DNA from: Cutaneotrichosporon cavernicola
Taxonomy: Eukaryota; Basidiomycota; Tremellomycetes; Trichosporonales; Trichosporonaceae
Assembly (NCBI RefSeq): GCF_030864355.1
Contig: NC_083395.1
Coordinates: 1,798,001-1,862,000, forward strand
DNA length: 64,000 nucleotides
Direction of reading: 5' to 3'
Below the pieces are notes generated by a model. The model saw nothing but the letters and a program-made list of their open reading frames with translations, did not search any database and had not been told where the DNA came from. Positions 1 to 11,839 of the stretch are shown here, piece after piece (position 1 is the stretch's first letter; every line of letters begins with the position of its first letter). The translations under genes and the position numbers were made by a program.

Positions 1-1506
1 GGCCACCAAAGCCACCACCACGGCCACCGCCGCGGCCACCGAAGCCGCCGTCACGGCCGCCAAAGCCACCACGGCCACCACCACGGCCACCGCCACGGCC
101 ACCGAAGCCACCACGGCCACCACCGCGGCCACCGCCGAAGCCACCACCACCACCACCCTCACGGTTGTTGTCCTTGGGTGGGGCGTAGTCGATGCGGATG
201 CGGCGGCCGGCAAGCTCAGAGCCGTTGAGCGTGGTGAGGGCGGCAGTCGCCTCGTCGACGGTCGCGAACTGGACGTAGCCAAAGCCCTTGGGGGCGCCGG
301 TGTCACGGTCGGTGGGGAGCGAGACGCGCTGGACGTCGCCGTGCTCGCCAAAGGCCTCGTACACCTGGTCCTCGGTGATGTCGAATGAGAGCGAGCCGAT
401 CCACAGAGTCTCGGCAGGGGCCGACTGCTTGTCGTTGAACGCCTTGGCGCGCGAAGCAGTCTGGTCACGCTTGACGGCGTAGTTGACCTTGAGCCAGCGG
501 CCGTCAATCTCAGCGCCGTTCATCTCGGCGCAGGCCTTGGCCGAACCCTCAAGGTCGGTAAACTCGACGTAACCAAAGCCACGCGACTTGCCGGTCTCGC
601 GGTCAAGCATGACGCGCGCATCGACGATCTCGCCACACTTCTCAAACTCGGAGCGGAGCCAGTCGTTGTCAATGTTCCACGAGAGACCACCGACGTAGAC
701 GTTGGTCGAGGTCTCCTCGTCACCCTCCTCGGCGACCTTGGCCTTCTTGGCGGGGGCCACGGCGTCCTCCTCGGCCTTGCGCTTGCTGCTGGTGGCGGCG
801 GCGGCGGGCTCCTCCTTGGACTCGTCAGAGTCGGAGTCGGAGTCGGAGTCGGAGTCGGAGTCGGAAGAGTCTGACGACGAGTCAGAGTCGACGGGGGGCT
901 TGCCCTCCTTGATCTCGGCCTCCTCCTTGTCAAGCTGGACCTGCTCGGCGGCGGCGTCCTCGTCCGAAGAGTCAGAGTCAGAGTCAGAGCCAGAGCCAGA
1001 GTCAGAGTCCGAAGACGACGACGACGACGAAGTGGCAGACTCCGACGACTCGGCCTGGGCGGCGGGCTTCTGTCTGTCAGCATCCTGCCACAAATTCTCT
1101 AGCCGAAATTCACTCACAGCAGCGGGCTTCTCCTCCTCCGACTCAGAGTCCGAGGACTCGTCCTCGCTCTCGCTCTCCTCGCTCGACGACTCGGGCTCGG
1201 GGGTGGGGGTCTTGGCCTTCTTAGACTTCTTCTCCTTCTTCTCCTTCTTGTCCGCGACCTTCTTCACCTCCTTGGCCTTGACCTCCTGTGGGTCAGTTCG
1301 GTTCAAGGCTCTCCAGTATTGGATCTGTGGGTTGGGGGTGGGTGGTTGAGGGGTGGTGCCAAAGCAGGACGCGATGCCACTCATGGAGGCAGCGACCACG
1401 CCCTGGTGACCATCCACCTCAATTAGCGACTAACCTTGACAGGCGCAGCCTTCTTGTCCTTCTTCTCCTTCTTGTCGATCTTGGGGGCAGACTTGTCCTT
1501 GGCCAT
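1..1506 (-). CDS. Nucleolin/Nsr1/Gar2-like nucleolar RNA-binding protein (3' end cut by window)
   Basis: The product should act in the nucleolus in pre-rRNA processing and ribosome assembly, as the nucleolin/Nsr1/Gar2 family does. Three exons are visible: 1506-1435, 1285-1118 and 1069-1 (open at the edge). The N-terminus is Lys-rich. It is followed by alternating acidic/serine blocks (SDSESDSD type, typical CK2 substrates). There are two RRM domains at about residues 203-278 (RNP-like NVYVGGLSWN) and 300-375 (TLWIGSLSFD). A glycine-arginine RGG tail begins near residue 381 and runs off the window. This order (acidic repeats, two RRMs, RGG) is diagnostic of the family. The ATG at 1506 opens a Lys-rich exon, and the introns are 149 and 48 nt. 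At least 436 residues are present; the stop codon lies outside. Confidence 0.9.
833..871. repeat. Hexanucleotide GAGTCG-type repeat coding for Ser-Asp runs
   Basis: Tandem gagtcg units in the acidic region of the nucleolin-like gene encode alternating Ser and Asp. Related, shorter arrays recur near 975-1015. Such coding repeats can change length between strains. Confidence 0.8.
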
Positions 1507-2046
1507 TTTGAAGATGTAGTATACAGATGGGTTGGTTGGGAGGATGTGGTTGTTAGGTCGTGTGGGATTCGTCTCTGAATATTTATCCAACTTGAAGACT
1601 TTGTCTCTGCCATTCCCCCTGCATAATTTCAGACAGAGTGATTCTCAGTCAGATGGCATTCAGCCTTTCAGGAACGGAGATTGGCCCCACCTCCACCGCA
1701 GATTTTCGGAAGCCACTCGAAGACGGCGTGAGATTTCGGTCCAACCATTTGGTCGGATCGGTCTCTGATCACCATTAGCAAATGATGATGGTATTCTCAT
1801 CTACAAGTTTGACCTCTGCTCTCGGCCACGCGTCCACTCTGTCTCATGAGGCTCGACCACTAACCCACTGAACCCACACCCACCCACACATGACATCCAA
1901 ACAATGCATGCTCATGCCCGACATACAAATCCGCGGTAATCACGCTCTGCTACTTTCTCTATGGTCCGGGAGGCCGACAAGACGACCGACGAGAAACGGC
2001 ACTCCTCCCGCCCCGATCTACAATTGAACTCCATTCAGCTGCCTAC
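1507..2046. other. Intergenic region
   Basis: This holds the upstream region of the nucleolin-like gene and the 3' flank of the carnitine acetyltransferase gene. I see no coding exon or RNA gene in it. Confidence 0.5.
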
Positions 2047-4291
2047 TCAGAGCTTGGGCTTGTTGGCTGCGCGGTCCATCATGGCCTTGAGCTCAGCCGC
2101 CGACTCGTGCAGGGCCGCCTCCATCTCCTTGGCGTCACCGTTCAGAGTCGTAATACCCCAGCAGAGCTTGTCGTCGTGGATGGCGTACGACAAACCGTAG
2201 CCGTCGGGAACAACCTCACCGTAGCCCCAGCCGTCGAGGTACTTGGACGTGAGCTGGGACGTCGACAGGGACCAGTGGCTCGACTTGGCAAAGTTGGGGT
2301 CGCTGAAGATGGCGGGGACCTCCTCGTTCTCGCGAATCTCCTTCTTGAGACCGAAGAGGTGGCGGTCGACACCCTGCGCGTCGGCAGCCCACGCAGTGTA
2401 CTGGCCGTGGCGGGTGGCGGCGGCGCGGAAGCGCTTCTCGCGCTCGGCGTCGGTCGCCTTGGGGTCGTTCATGGCCTCGACAAAGGCGCGCGACTCGGAC
2501 GAGACGGTACGGATGACCTCGGTACGGCCGAGGAGGAACTTGCGGGTCTGGCACGACTCGTAGCACACGGCCGGAGTCTTGTGGAGCTTGTAGTAGGCGA
2601 GCTGCTTGACCATCTGGGCCCAAGCGTCGGGCGACACCTTGAACGGCTTGATCGAAGCCTTGCCGTAGCCGGTGTAGACGGTCATGCGGAGGTCCTGCTT
2701 GCCAATCTCCTCGGCAAAGCCCTTGCGCGACTTCTCGATAATGTCCTCCATCTTGGCGTCGAGGTCAAACTTGATCTCAGACCACTGGATCTCGCCCTTG
2801 GCCTGCTCAGCCGCGGGGAGCTCGAGAGGGATAACGCCCTTGTCGAGCGACGCGAGGACAAACTCGTTGAGACGAAGAGTAGGGGTGCCGTCAAGCATAG
2901 AGTGCTCGCCGTTGAAGCCGGCCTCGCCAGCCTCATCGACAATAAACTCGTGCTTGTCGAACCAGCGGTTACGGCCCTTGCCCTTCTCGCTGGGAGTGAG
3001 GCCGCCGGCCCAGTACGACCATGCACGTTCAGTGTCGTTGGTGGGGCTGGGGGCGTCGTCGAGCGCGAAGAGGAGGATGGCCGAGTCGATGGTCTGGATC
3101 GAGTCGGTGTTGGTTTTGGAGATCGAAAGGAGGTGGCGGCGGGCCTCGCACCAGACGTCACGGTCGTCGGCGGTCAGCGCACCAATGTAGGAGCCCTCGG
3201 CCTGGTCGGCAACCTTCTTGATGTCGTCCATCGCCTTGGCGATCTCGGAAGCCGAGCGGCCGCCGACATCGAGCTTGAAGTACCGGTTGTTGCGGAGGAC
3301 AACAATGTGGTTGAGCTCCTTGGGGTAGGCGAGGGGCACATCGGCAGGCGAGGTTGGCACACGGACGGCGTTGAAGAGGTACTTGTACGATGCCATGCAG
3401 AGGGGCTTGCCCTTAACGGCCTCAGGCTCGAGCTTCTCGCTATGTGTCAGCGCTGCACTGCACTATTGTTGCGGGCAAGTCCGAATGCCGGAAAACGAGA
3501 AAAGAAGAAAAAAAAAGTCCACCGCGGCCGTCGATTGCCGGGAGATATGGGGCAGAGATACCGGGCCACTGTTGCCGGATTGGAACGGAGGAGTACCACC
3601 GTCTTCGGGGAACCGTTGTGATGACGTGCACAAACAGACACGCAATCGCAACCAGTAGGCCCGATGCTCATCCCCAGTACCAGTGCCCCGAGCACACGTT
3701 GCCACCTGCACCTAAAACCCATCGGAGACCTCGGGCAAACTAGAACTTACCTGTCAACGAGCTTCTTGAACTCGACGACAGCGCGAGTGAGCTGAGCAGC
3801 GCGCTCAGTCTGGCTCGCGCCCTTGCCGATCCCCTTCTTGTGGATGTAGAAGTACGAGACGTTGGGAATCAGGCGACCACGGTAGCCAAAGTAGGCGGCC
3901 TCGTTCCACCACTCCGAGATCCAGTTGTCCTTCTCGGCGGCACGCTGCTCAAGGCGGCCCTGGAGGACGCGGGAAAAGTCGCTGTTTGCAAACTCGCGCA
4001 CGGCCTTTGCAGAGCTGGCGTACTGCTCACGGTCGGAGAGGGGGAGGACAGACTCGAGGTACTTGGACAGAGTCGAGGCGAGGCGGGGGACGGGGAGGTG
4101 AGAGATGGAGCCCTGGCTCGCGTAGAGCGGCTTGTCGGACTTGGGAGCGTTCTTCCTGGCCATGGTGGTGGAGAGGTTGCGAGTAGAATTCTGGTTTGTT
4201 AGGTGGAGCTTTTAAAAACAGAGAGGAGGGAGGATATACGTACACGAGACGCCCCGGAGATGGTGGCGGAGAGACGGGCGTGTCTGAGCAT
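2047..4291 (-). CDS. CAT2: Carnitine O-acetyltransferase, mitochondrial/peroxisomal
   Basis: The enzyme transfers acetyl groups between CoA and carnitine to shuttle acetyl units between peroxisome, cytosol and mitochondrion. Exons are 4291-4244, 4190-3751 and 3439-2047, giving 626 residues. The N-terminal LPVPRLASTLSKYL segment and the catalytic motif EHSMLDGTP (His342 of the long form) identify the carnitine/choline acyltransferase family. Exon 1 encodes 16 residues rich in Arg and Ser (MLRHARLSATISGASR), like a mitochondrial presequence. A second ATG at 4163 would start a 601-residue form without it. The C-terminus PKL resembles a weak PTS1. Yeast Cat2 uses the same two-start logic. The second intron, at 311 nt, is unusually long for this window. 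Confidence 0.93.
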
Positions 4292-5685
4292 AAGAGGGAT
4301 TGGGGGGTGCCAGCGATCGGCGGGGGTTGGGGGCAAGTGCAAGGTTAAAAGTCGGCCGGCACGAGGATGATGTGGGGTTGGGAATGTAGGCTTTGGCGGT
4401 CAAAGGGTGGGCAATCAGCCGTAACCAACTACAGGAGTAGGCGAGATGCACAAGCCGACAGGCACAATTCCTTAGGAGTGAGCGGAGGAGAGGGAGGTGG
4501 AGGGGCGTAATCAAGGTGATTGGGTTTGTTCGGAAGCGGAGCAAGCGGAGCTAGCGGACCTAGGATGATCTAGGATGAGTGGGCCCTAACAAACTACAAA
4601 AGGCGCTAGTGCGGCAGCCGAGCCGATAATACAAATATACCAAAGTGGAGGTAAGCTATTACAACCTCCACCACTTGGTCTAATCAGACGTCCTAATGTT
4701 TCTAGGTACTTAGGCGAGAGTGAAAGTGGAGTTCGGCAACGGCAAGTTTGCTGCGCCACTCTTCTTGTGTTGTTGTTCGGCAAGGTGGAGCGAGTGTGAA
4801 TGAACGAACAAACAATAGTGTGAGATGGTGACGAGCACGTTCTCTACGTCCTCTGCTCATTATATTCACGCTTCTCGTCGCCATCTCCACTGTTGATGTA
4901 CTGGAACAGTGGTGCTTGGTGTCCCCGGCTATTTCCCAGCCGGGTAAGCCGCTGCCGGCTGGGGCTGGGAGGAAGACTGAGGGTCGGCCGAAGATCGGGT
5001 GTACCGTCTTACTGTCCTAGTGGAGATTGTAGGCCATGATTGTACATGTGGCCATATGCGGGGTGCGTATTGCCCCGCATCTTGATGTGGGGCAAGGTGG
5101 AGGCCTCATGCGACTACATCGGCATATCATCATGTGACATACACGCCGTCCAAAACGGACTGGAGCTATCAATGCAAGTGGGGGAGTCGGACTGCCTTTA
5201 TCCAATTCTCAATGGCGCCGGACACCGCTCGACAGCAACGAGCCGCGGCACTCGTGGTCCAGAGCCGTCCCGTCACACTGCTAATGTGGGCAAGGTTGGC
5301 TGCCAACAGTTGATGGGAGGTGAGCAGCATCATGTTGATTTGGCCGAGATTACCTGGTCCTGGCCACCTGGCCATGGCCTGGTTTCGAATCAGAGCGGGA
5401 GGAGTGGGCATCGACATTGGTTTGCTCAGCAGCTCTGATCTATGATCCACTCTTCTCTCGCCGTGCTGACCCGAGTGACCTCCCAACCTCGACATTAACA
5501 CGTGACAGATTAACTGATGCATTCCTGAACCAGACTATAACAACTGATTACAGAGGCGATGCTAAATACAGTTGAAGGAGATGACGGGAAATACAATTCG
5601 GTATGGGAAAAGGAACCTGGGTAACAGCTTAACAGGAGGGCAAAGTCGAAATTGAATGCAGTTGTCAAGTGTCTGTGCCGCCAGA
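4292..5685. other. Intergenic region, 1.4 kb
   Basis: It lies between the 5' end of CAT2 and the 3' end of the SILK/RVxF gene. Open frames here (for example 5040-5438 and 5169-5522) lack splice support, codon bias and recognisable motifs. It presumably holds the CAT2 promoter. Confidence 0.5.
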
Positions 5686-7279
5686 TTATAAGACAGGACT
5701 GGCGTTCGCTAATAATATGAGGAGGACCCAGTGGGTTACAAGGCATTGTGTAAGCCCCCACGCCAAAGTAAACGCACCAGAACCAGTGTATGCGCTGTGG
5801 CGCGACCACTTTGGTCGGGAGCCGATGACGACTGCTCCTTCAGGCATGTCGTCTGAGAGGAGAATCGAGCCGGATGGTGTGGGCGGACCCTCTGGACCCT
5901 CGCTTGCAAGTGAGGAGAAGCTTGAGTCGAGCGAGGGTAATGTGTCGTTTGAGGTCGTGGACGCGTTGCGCGAGGCCGTGGGCCGTTCAATAGGGGACGG
6001 TTCCGTGGGCTCGGGGTGGGACTCGAACACTGGCCGGCGGTACCGGCCCTCGAGGATGCCTGGGGGAAGCTGGAACCTCCGCGGGTCAAAGTGTGGTTCC
6101 GAGTCATCGGTCGTGTCACTCGCGTCACTGGGTGCACGACTGGGTCTGGTGCCGCCCGCAGGGGCAGACTGGACTCGAGAGAGTGCCGGCTGGATCAAGG
6201 AAGCACGTCCACGCCCGCGCTGTTCGTGGACAGTCTCGTCGGGGATTGCCAATGGGGGATATTCGCGCTGGAGATCTTCCTCGGTGTATGCTTGTCCAGC
6301 GGCGATCCAGTCGATGTCCGGCGAAGAGGGACGCACTGGATACTCCTCGTCTTCACTCGATGGGTAGTGGTAGTCCCACGGTTGGCGGAAGTATGCGACG
6401 CCAGGGATCGCGTTGCCAGCACTTGCGACGGAACCCGCTACTCTCCGGAGGACAGTTGCGGCATCGGTCGAGTGTCGGCGAAGCGACTGCATGACCCTAA
6501 TACGGGGCATGCGGAGGATCGTCCTCTTCTTCTGCCCTTCGAGAGCCTCGGTGAGTTCGATGGCCAGCTGAGTCGGCGTCTCGGTGAGCGTCTGGAGGGT
6601 GCTGGACGAGCCCGAGCCCTCGTCGCTCCAGGTCACGCGCTTGCGAGGACCGAACGGGAGAGAGGCATCACTGTTCATTCTTTCCTTCTTGAGGATGGAC
6701 TTGAGTCTTGGCGAGATGGTTGACTCGGATTGGGTCCGCGTCTGGAATGCTACAGCTGGGGCGTCGGCGTGGCATGCGGCAGCAGCGCGTGCAATAATCT
6801 CTGGCGAATACTTGTCGCCAAAGGTGAATGATGCGCGTCGTGGTCTTGTTGTTGTTGATGTGGATGGGAGAAAAGTATCATGGTCCGATGCGTGAAGCGC
6901 ATCAGGCGACTCGCAAATGCACAACACGTTGCACTCTGGATCCTTTGGTTAGCCCCAAACATTTTCATGTCACGTTCACGTTCCCCATCGCACCCCTCAT
7001 ACCCCTCATACCGCCCATGCCGCTCGCCGCCCCACGAGGACTGGTGCACGGTCCACTCACTCCATCTATTACTCCAGGGCGCACGATCGCCAGGCTTCCG
7101 CCACCCATGTCACCTGTGGCTTTGATGTTGAGGTCGAGGCGCAGGGCTGGCGGTGCCTCTCTTTGACCCTCAAAAGGACCAAACAGGTTGTACGAGCTTG
7201 TATAAGTGCGTGGGCGCACGGGTATGGGCCTGGGTGGGTGGGGAGGTCGGAGGACACGCGTACCAAGCGCCAGTGGCAT
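5686..7279 (-). CDS. Uncharacterised protein with PP1-docking SILK and RVxF motifs
   Basis: Two exons, 7279-7061 and 6942-5686, give 491 residues. The join is in frame, with a GTGAGT donor and a CTAACCAAAG acceptor; no ATG begins the second exon, so the first is needed. The protein is mostly polar and disordered. Residues 155-158 are SILK and 174-178 are KRVTW, 15 residues apart. Both are short motifs by which regulators bind the catalytic subunit of protein phosphatase 1, usually in this order. A basic RRASF site precedes them. No catalytic domain is seen, so a targeting or regulatory subunit of PP1 is the best inference. The C-terminus is uncertain: a possible 69-nt in-frame intron (about 5770-5702) would remove a hydrophobic stretch. 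Confidence 0.7.
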
Positions 7280-8010
7280 GGTGTGGGATGTGGGATGGAG
7301 AGAAACTGCAACGACACAACCAGCGGGTTTGGGAGTACTTGTAGCCCGCAACTGGATGCGAGAGACCGCCAGGCGGGCTGCCGTGAGTGAATGTGGCGAG
7401 ATGGCGGGGTCGAGGACAAGATCGTGTGACTCGAATCTCACTCCTGATCAAGCAGCTAGGTGATCAATTCAGATGGGCGTTTGTTCAAGCCGAGACAGAT
7501 GAATTGCGGCGACGAATTCCAGTGGCCTGGAATCTCGGCGTGGGGTGTGTGGGTCAGACACACATCTGAACATCTCACAATCTGGTTCGGAGCTGCTCCA
7601 TGGGGAAAGACATACAATGTCCCCACGACTCGGCCGTCACTCTTCTCCATCACCTGACAACTCTAGATCCAAGAATTGTGTCGGAAAAGCCATGCATTCC
7701 AGGTAGCGGGCTATTTGCCATTGTTTATTCTATGCATGTCTTGCCTGTCTTGCCTGTCCCCATCGTGTCGTGTGCCTTCGCTCTTCTCGCCCCAAATGCT
7801 CCTCACACGACACATTGACCAAAGGAATCTGCAAAGCGGAGTTGACCCACGTGCGCTGACGTAACTGCACGACGCGTCTTCTTGACGTGTTTCACTCACC
7901 CGAGTCAAGCCAAGTCAAGCCAAACCAACAACAACAATCATCAACGCATCAACCTTCCTCCCCATCTTTTACTCCACTCCCACCTTCCATCGGCGCCACC
8001 CATACTTGAC
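7280..8010. other. Divergent promoter region
   Basis: This 0.73 kb separates the SILK/RVxF gene (minus) from centrin (plus), so it should carry both promoters. I see no supported exon or RNA gene. Confidence 0.5.
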
Positions 8011-8996
8011 ATGTCCGCCTTCCCAGCCCGTGGCCGCCGTGCGCCACCAGCATCCCGCCCCGCCCTGTCGGACGAGCAGCGCAGCGAGGTCCGCGAAGCA
8101 TTTGAACTGTTCGACACGGACAAGGACGGCTTTATCGACTACCACGAGCTCAAAGTCGCCCTCAGGGCACTGGGGTTTAATCTGCGCAAGCCAGAGGTGC
8201 TCAAGCTCCTCCGCGAGCATGATCGTGGGGATGGGTTGATGAGCCTAGCAGACTTTGAGAAGATCAGTGCGTTTGGATGAGGGGCAATAGTTGGAGGCTA
8301 ACAATAGTGACGGAGAAGATCCTGTCTCGCGATCCGATGGAAGAGTTGCGGCGCGCTTTCTCGTTGTTCGATGATGACCACACGGGCAAGATTAGTCTCA
8401 AGAACCTGCGGCGCGTGGCTAAGGAGCTTGGCGAGCATCTTGGCGATGAGGAGCTGTGAGTTTGTGTGGGGTGTCGGGGGAGGGGGAGGAGGAGAAGGGG
8501 GGGGGGGGGGGGGGAGGAATAGCAGAGGAGCGCATAGGAGAGGGGAGAAAGGGAGGGTTGAGCCGTGCCAAGGAGCCAGGAAAATGGGGGATGAGAGGGA
8601 GTAGCAAGTAGAGAAGGCTCTCCTTCCCGAGGAAGGTTGGAACGTGTCCGAGGCGTGGTGTGCAAGTGCACGAGGAAGGCGTGTGGGGGAGGCGTCGCTG
8701 GTGCGGAGACTCGATGCGGAGCAACGGCAATCTGAAAGATCCAGTGTTGCTCGTGTGTCCGCCACCGATGCAGCCACCCCCCATCAAGTCGCCGGCACCG
8801 TGACGTCTGACACGGCGGAGGGCCGCATCTCCAGATTTGATCTTCCATTCCTCACCTCATCCCCAAGGATTCCCTTCTTGCTCGAAATTGTAGCCCCGCT
8901 GACAGCAGCCAAGCAATGATCGACGAGTTCGACATGGACGGCGACGGCGAAATCAGCCAGGAGGAGTTTATCGCTATCATGATGGACGGCGAGTAG
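8011..8996 (+). CDS. CDC31: Centrin (calmodulin-like EF-hand protein)
   Basis: Centrin acts in spindle pole body duplication and, in yeasts, also in mRNA export (TREX-2). Exons 8011-8266, 8308-8455 and 8909-8996 give 163 residues. Joined, they carry the classic centrin order: EF1 ([14 protein letters not shown]), a degenerate EF2 (HDRGDGLMS), the linker [12 protein letters not shown]3 ([13 protein letters not shown]) and EF4 ([13 protein letters not shown]). The joint LQAMIDEFD fixes the last acceptor. Intron 1 is 41 nt. Intron 2 is 453 nt, exceptional for this window, and carries an 18-G run. Length and motifs leave little doubt. Confidence 0.95.
8497..8514. repeat. Poly-G tract (18 G) in centrin intron 2
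   Basis: An uninterrupted run of 18 G lies in a G-rich stretch of the long second centrin intron. The tract could form a quadruplex in the transcript or be a hypermutable homopolymer. Confidence 0.85.
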
Positions 8997-9055
8997 AGCA
9001 GGAGCGTGCAGTGTATATTGGTCGCTTATGTATTCATGGTCCTATGGTTCTACTG

Positions 9056-10932
9056 CTACAAGTCTACGTGCTCGTTCTCGTTTTCGACATACCCCTCTTC
9101 TTCGGGGTATCGTGGCCGTGTGCGCTCGATGTCGTCTGCCGTCAGCTCCAACCTCCAAACCTCCATTCTTCGCTCAGACTCTGGCTGAGACTCACCGACA
9201 AACGAGTCGTACGCCCACTCGACAGCCTCGGCGGCCCAGTAAAAGTCGCAGTGCTCGCTCAGGTCAAGCTTGGTGACCTTGAGCACACGCACATCCTTCT
9301 CCTTATGCTTGAGGCGCTCGAGCAGCGGCTCGCACAATACGAGGTAGTCGCGCCCACCGTAGTAGATGGACAGCGGGGGGAAGCGTTCGTCGTACCACCG
9401 TTCCAGGCTGTCGTCGAGGGTACACTTGCGGTCTGCAAACCCACCTTTGCCGCACCACCAGAAGATGGACGCCGAGCTTACCGGTGTTGGCGTAAAGCGG
9501 AACATCTTGGTCTTGCGCCGCAGGAGCCAGTTTGCGTCTGTCCACTGGAACAGGAACGCGAACATGATATACCCCATCGTCGCAAAGATGCGCGGCGGGC
9601 AGTAATCATACGCCCACCGCATGAGGGGGATGAAATCGAGAACCCCAAAGATGCGCCGCCACGCCGGCCACTCGAGTCGGTTCAGTGTCGTGAACGGGAA
9701 CCCATGGGTCAGCGGACCTGCGTATACAGCCGGCGCGAGGGCGATGAACACGCTCAGCTTCTTGCCGAGGTTAGGCACCATGCCGAGCGAGAGCGAGATA
9801 AAAGTGAGTCCGTTGCCCTGCGAATGCCCAATGAACGCAATCTTGTCGTACCCCGTCTCCTTGCACACGTGGTCCACCATCGCCGGGAGGTCGTACATCG
9901 CCAGATCGCGGATCGTCCAGTCTACCGTCAGCTTTGAAACACTCTGGCTCACCCCAGAATCGCGGGTCGCTGCGCGAGTAGCTGTGATGGCCCATGTCGA
10001 ACACGCCGCGAGTATTGCCCAGATACACCTGGTATCCCTTCTTCTTGGCGAGCCAGAAGGCGAGAGAGCGCTCCTCGGACGTGACGAATGATCCAGAGGA
10101 CTGGAACAGGCCATGCAAGATGAGAACGGGGAAGCCGCCACGCCCGTCAGCGTGGGGGCGCGCTTCAGGATCAATGACGCGGTGCATTCTGCCGTCAGCC
10201 ATCGTCGATGATGGAAAAGCATGGCGCAGTTCCGACCTCCACAATCTCGGGGAACTGCGTTTCATACGCTAGCAGTACGACGCTTCTCCTGAAGCCGAAG
10301 CCGACTCACCTCAGATGGAATCCATCCTCAGTCTCGACCGTCTGGTTCTCGATATCCATGCCGATCTGCCGCGCGTAGAACTGCGGTTCCTTGCTGACCG
10401 TGGCATCCGCCTTACGCCAGTGCTCGTCATCGTCCCAGTCGTACGTTGGCTTAACGGGCGGGTTCAGCCAGGTCGGCAGTAGCATGATCGCCTCGGCACC
10501 AAACGCCCACATTGTGACACAAGCGAGGAAGAATGTTGACACGACAAAGCTAAAGGTCTGGCGCACTGCGAGCCGGACCCATTCCCAACGGCTCATGGGC
10601 GTCACCGGAACCGGCGAGTAGGTGGTAAGCGAGACGGGCGGGAATGTCGGCCGGAGGAGGTGCTGTGACGGCGTGCCGATGCGGTCGATGAATATGCGCC
10701 GTAGGATGCCGCGTCCGCTCCTGTCACTCGCCGCTGTGCCTGGGCGGCTGAGCGGCGCGACGGGAACGGCTAGCCTCGGCATCGGTGCCAGGAGGGGGAC
10801 ATTTTCGCGTCCATTGCCATTGGTGTATGGGTACCCGTTGACCGAGTTGGAGAGGCCTTCATCGTCGAGCGCGTACTCGGGCGTCTTGGTCTCGGCGGGC
10901 GGCACGACGCGCTGTACGGGCGTGGACGTCAT
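9056..10932 (-). CDS. Membrane-anchored acid lipase/steryl ester hydrolase (TGL1/YEH-like)
   Basis: This alpha/beta hydrolase probably cleaves steryl esters or acylglycerols at the ER or lipid droplets. Exons 10932-10310, 10188-9953 and 9921-9056 give 574 residues. A proline-rich N-terminus is followed by one hydrophobic anchor (FVVSTFFLACVTMWAFG). Next comes the lipase entry motif ETEDGFHLRMHRVIDP, restored across the first intron. The nucleophile elbow is GHSQG (Ser320), with Asp in YYGGRDYL and His in SEHCDFYW. The second intron is only 31 nt, and its removal restores FWDWTIRDLAMYD. Start choice: the ATG at 10932; the frame is open further up but has no earlier ATG in that exon. Confidence 0.88.
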
Positions 10933-11839
10933 GCTGGGGGCCGGGAGGGTGGGGTTGGAGTTGGGGTTAGGGTTGGAGGTGGGAGGGTAGGGGGTGGAAC
11001 AGGGTTGGGGAGGAGGTGTGGAGGGGAGGGACAAGATGACAGAGAAAAGGTCTAGTCGCTCAGACAGTGGCGCGATGGGTCCGAGTGCGGAATGCGGCTC
11101 GGAAAGAGCGCGTCTATCTCGATGGCGATGAGACAATGTAATCAAGAATCAAGAATGCAAAGACCAGTATCGCGTCTTCCCGTTAAGTCTAGGACGCGGC
11201 CATGTCAACAATTCACCGCGGTGGGAAGCGCACGTGGGCACCTGAGAGGTACCCGGTGACGTAGTGCGTAGTGGCGTATCAGAAGTGAATGAACAATGAT
11301 GTCGGAAGATGATGAGATGGTGAGATGGTGAGTGGCGAGTGGGTCGAGTATTGTGCAAACAGAAGATCAGTGATCGTCCGTCCGTAATCTCAATCGTGTC
11401 AGATTCTCTCACCATCAGAGGGTTAAACGATAGGGTGTCAGGATCGCAGACATTGAACATTGTATCAGAGCCCTCCCCTTCGCCTATGATATCTCCAAGC
11501 TCTCCGCGATCCGTTAGACTGTGATGTTAACGCTCCGATGCGCCAAGCTTTATAAAATCATCAGTTGGTGGATGTCTTAACTCATAACGCGCCACGCGCC
11601 AATCTCATCTCGTTGACGGGTGTGATCAGTGTGACAATTGGCACCCCCTCTAGCCCTCTTTCCTAGTTTCGGAACCAAATAGGACCCCGGGCGAAATGGT
11701 CTAATCCTAATGGTTGTATTCTATCCGCAAATAGTGTACCTGACCCTGCAAACTATTGGGTGGCAAACGTAAAGTGTCAGTCACCGCACGTCACCTCTTC
11801 ATCAACATCAAAACAACTCTCACGCTCATTAACCTCATC
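10933..11839. other. Divergent promoter region
   Basis: 0.9 kb between the lipase gene and the membrane coiled-coil gene. A TATAAAA sequence lies at 11551-11557, 283 bp before the plus-strand ATG. No exon is supported here. Confidence 0.45.

Noticed and set aside
2107..3621. 504-codon frame on the plus strand across CAT2
   Set aside because: It is antisense to a clearly conserved enzyme; high GC and biased codons keep the opposite strand open. No motif of its own.
5385..5410. tRNA T-loop-like sequence (ggtttcgaatc)
   Set aside because: No acceptor stem, anticodon loop or D-loop can be folded around it.
10204..10265. Extra coding segment (SSPRLWRSELRHAF) in the lipase gene
   Set aside because: The frame is open, but the acceptor at 10189 restores the conserved EDGFHLRMHRVIDP; the segment has no counterpart in the family.
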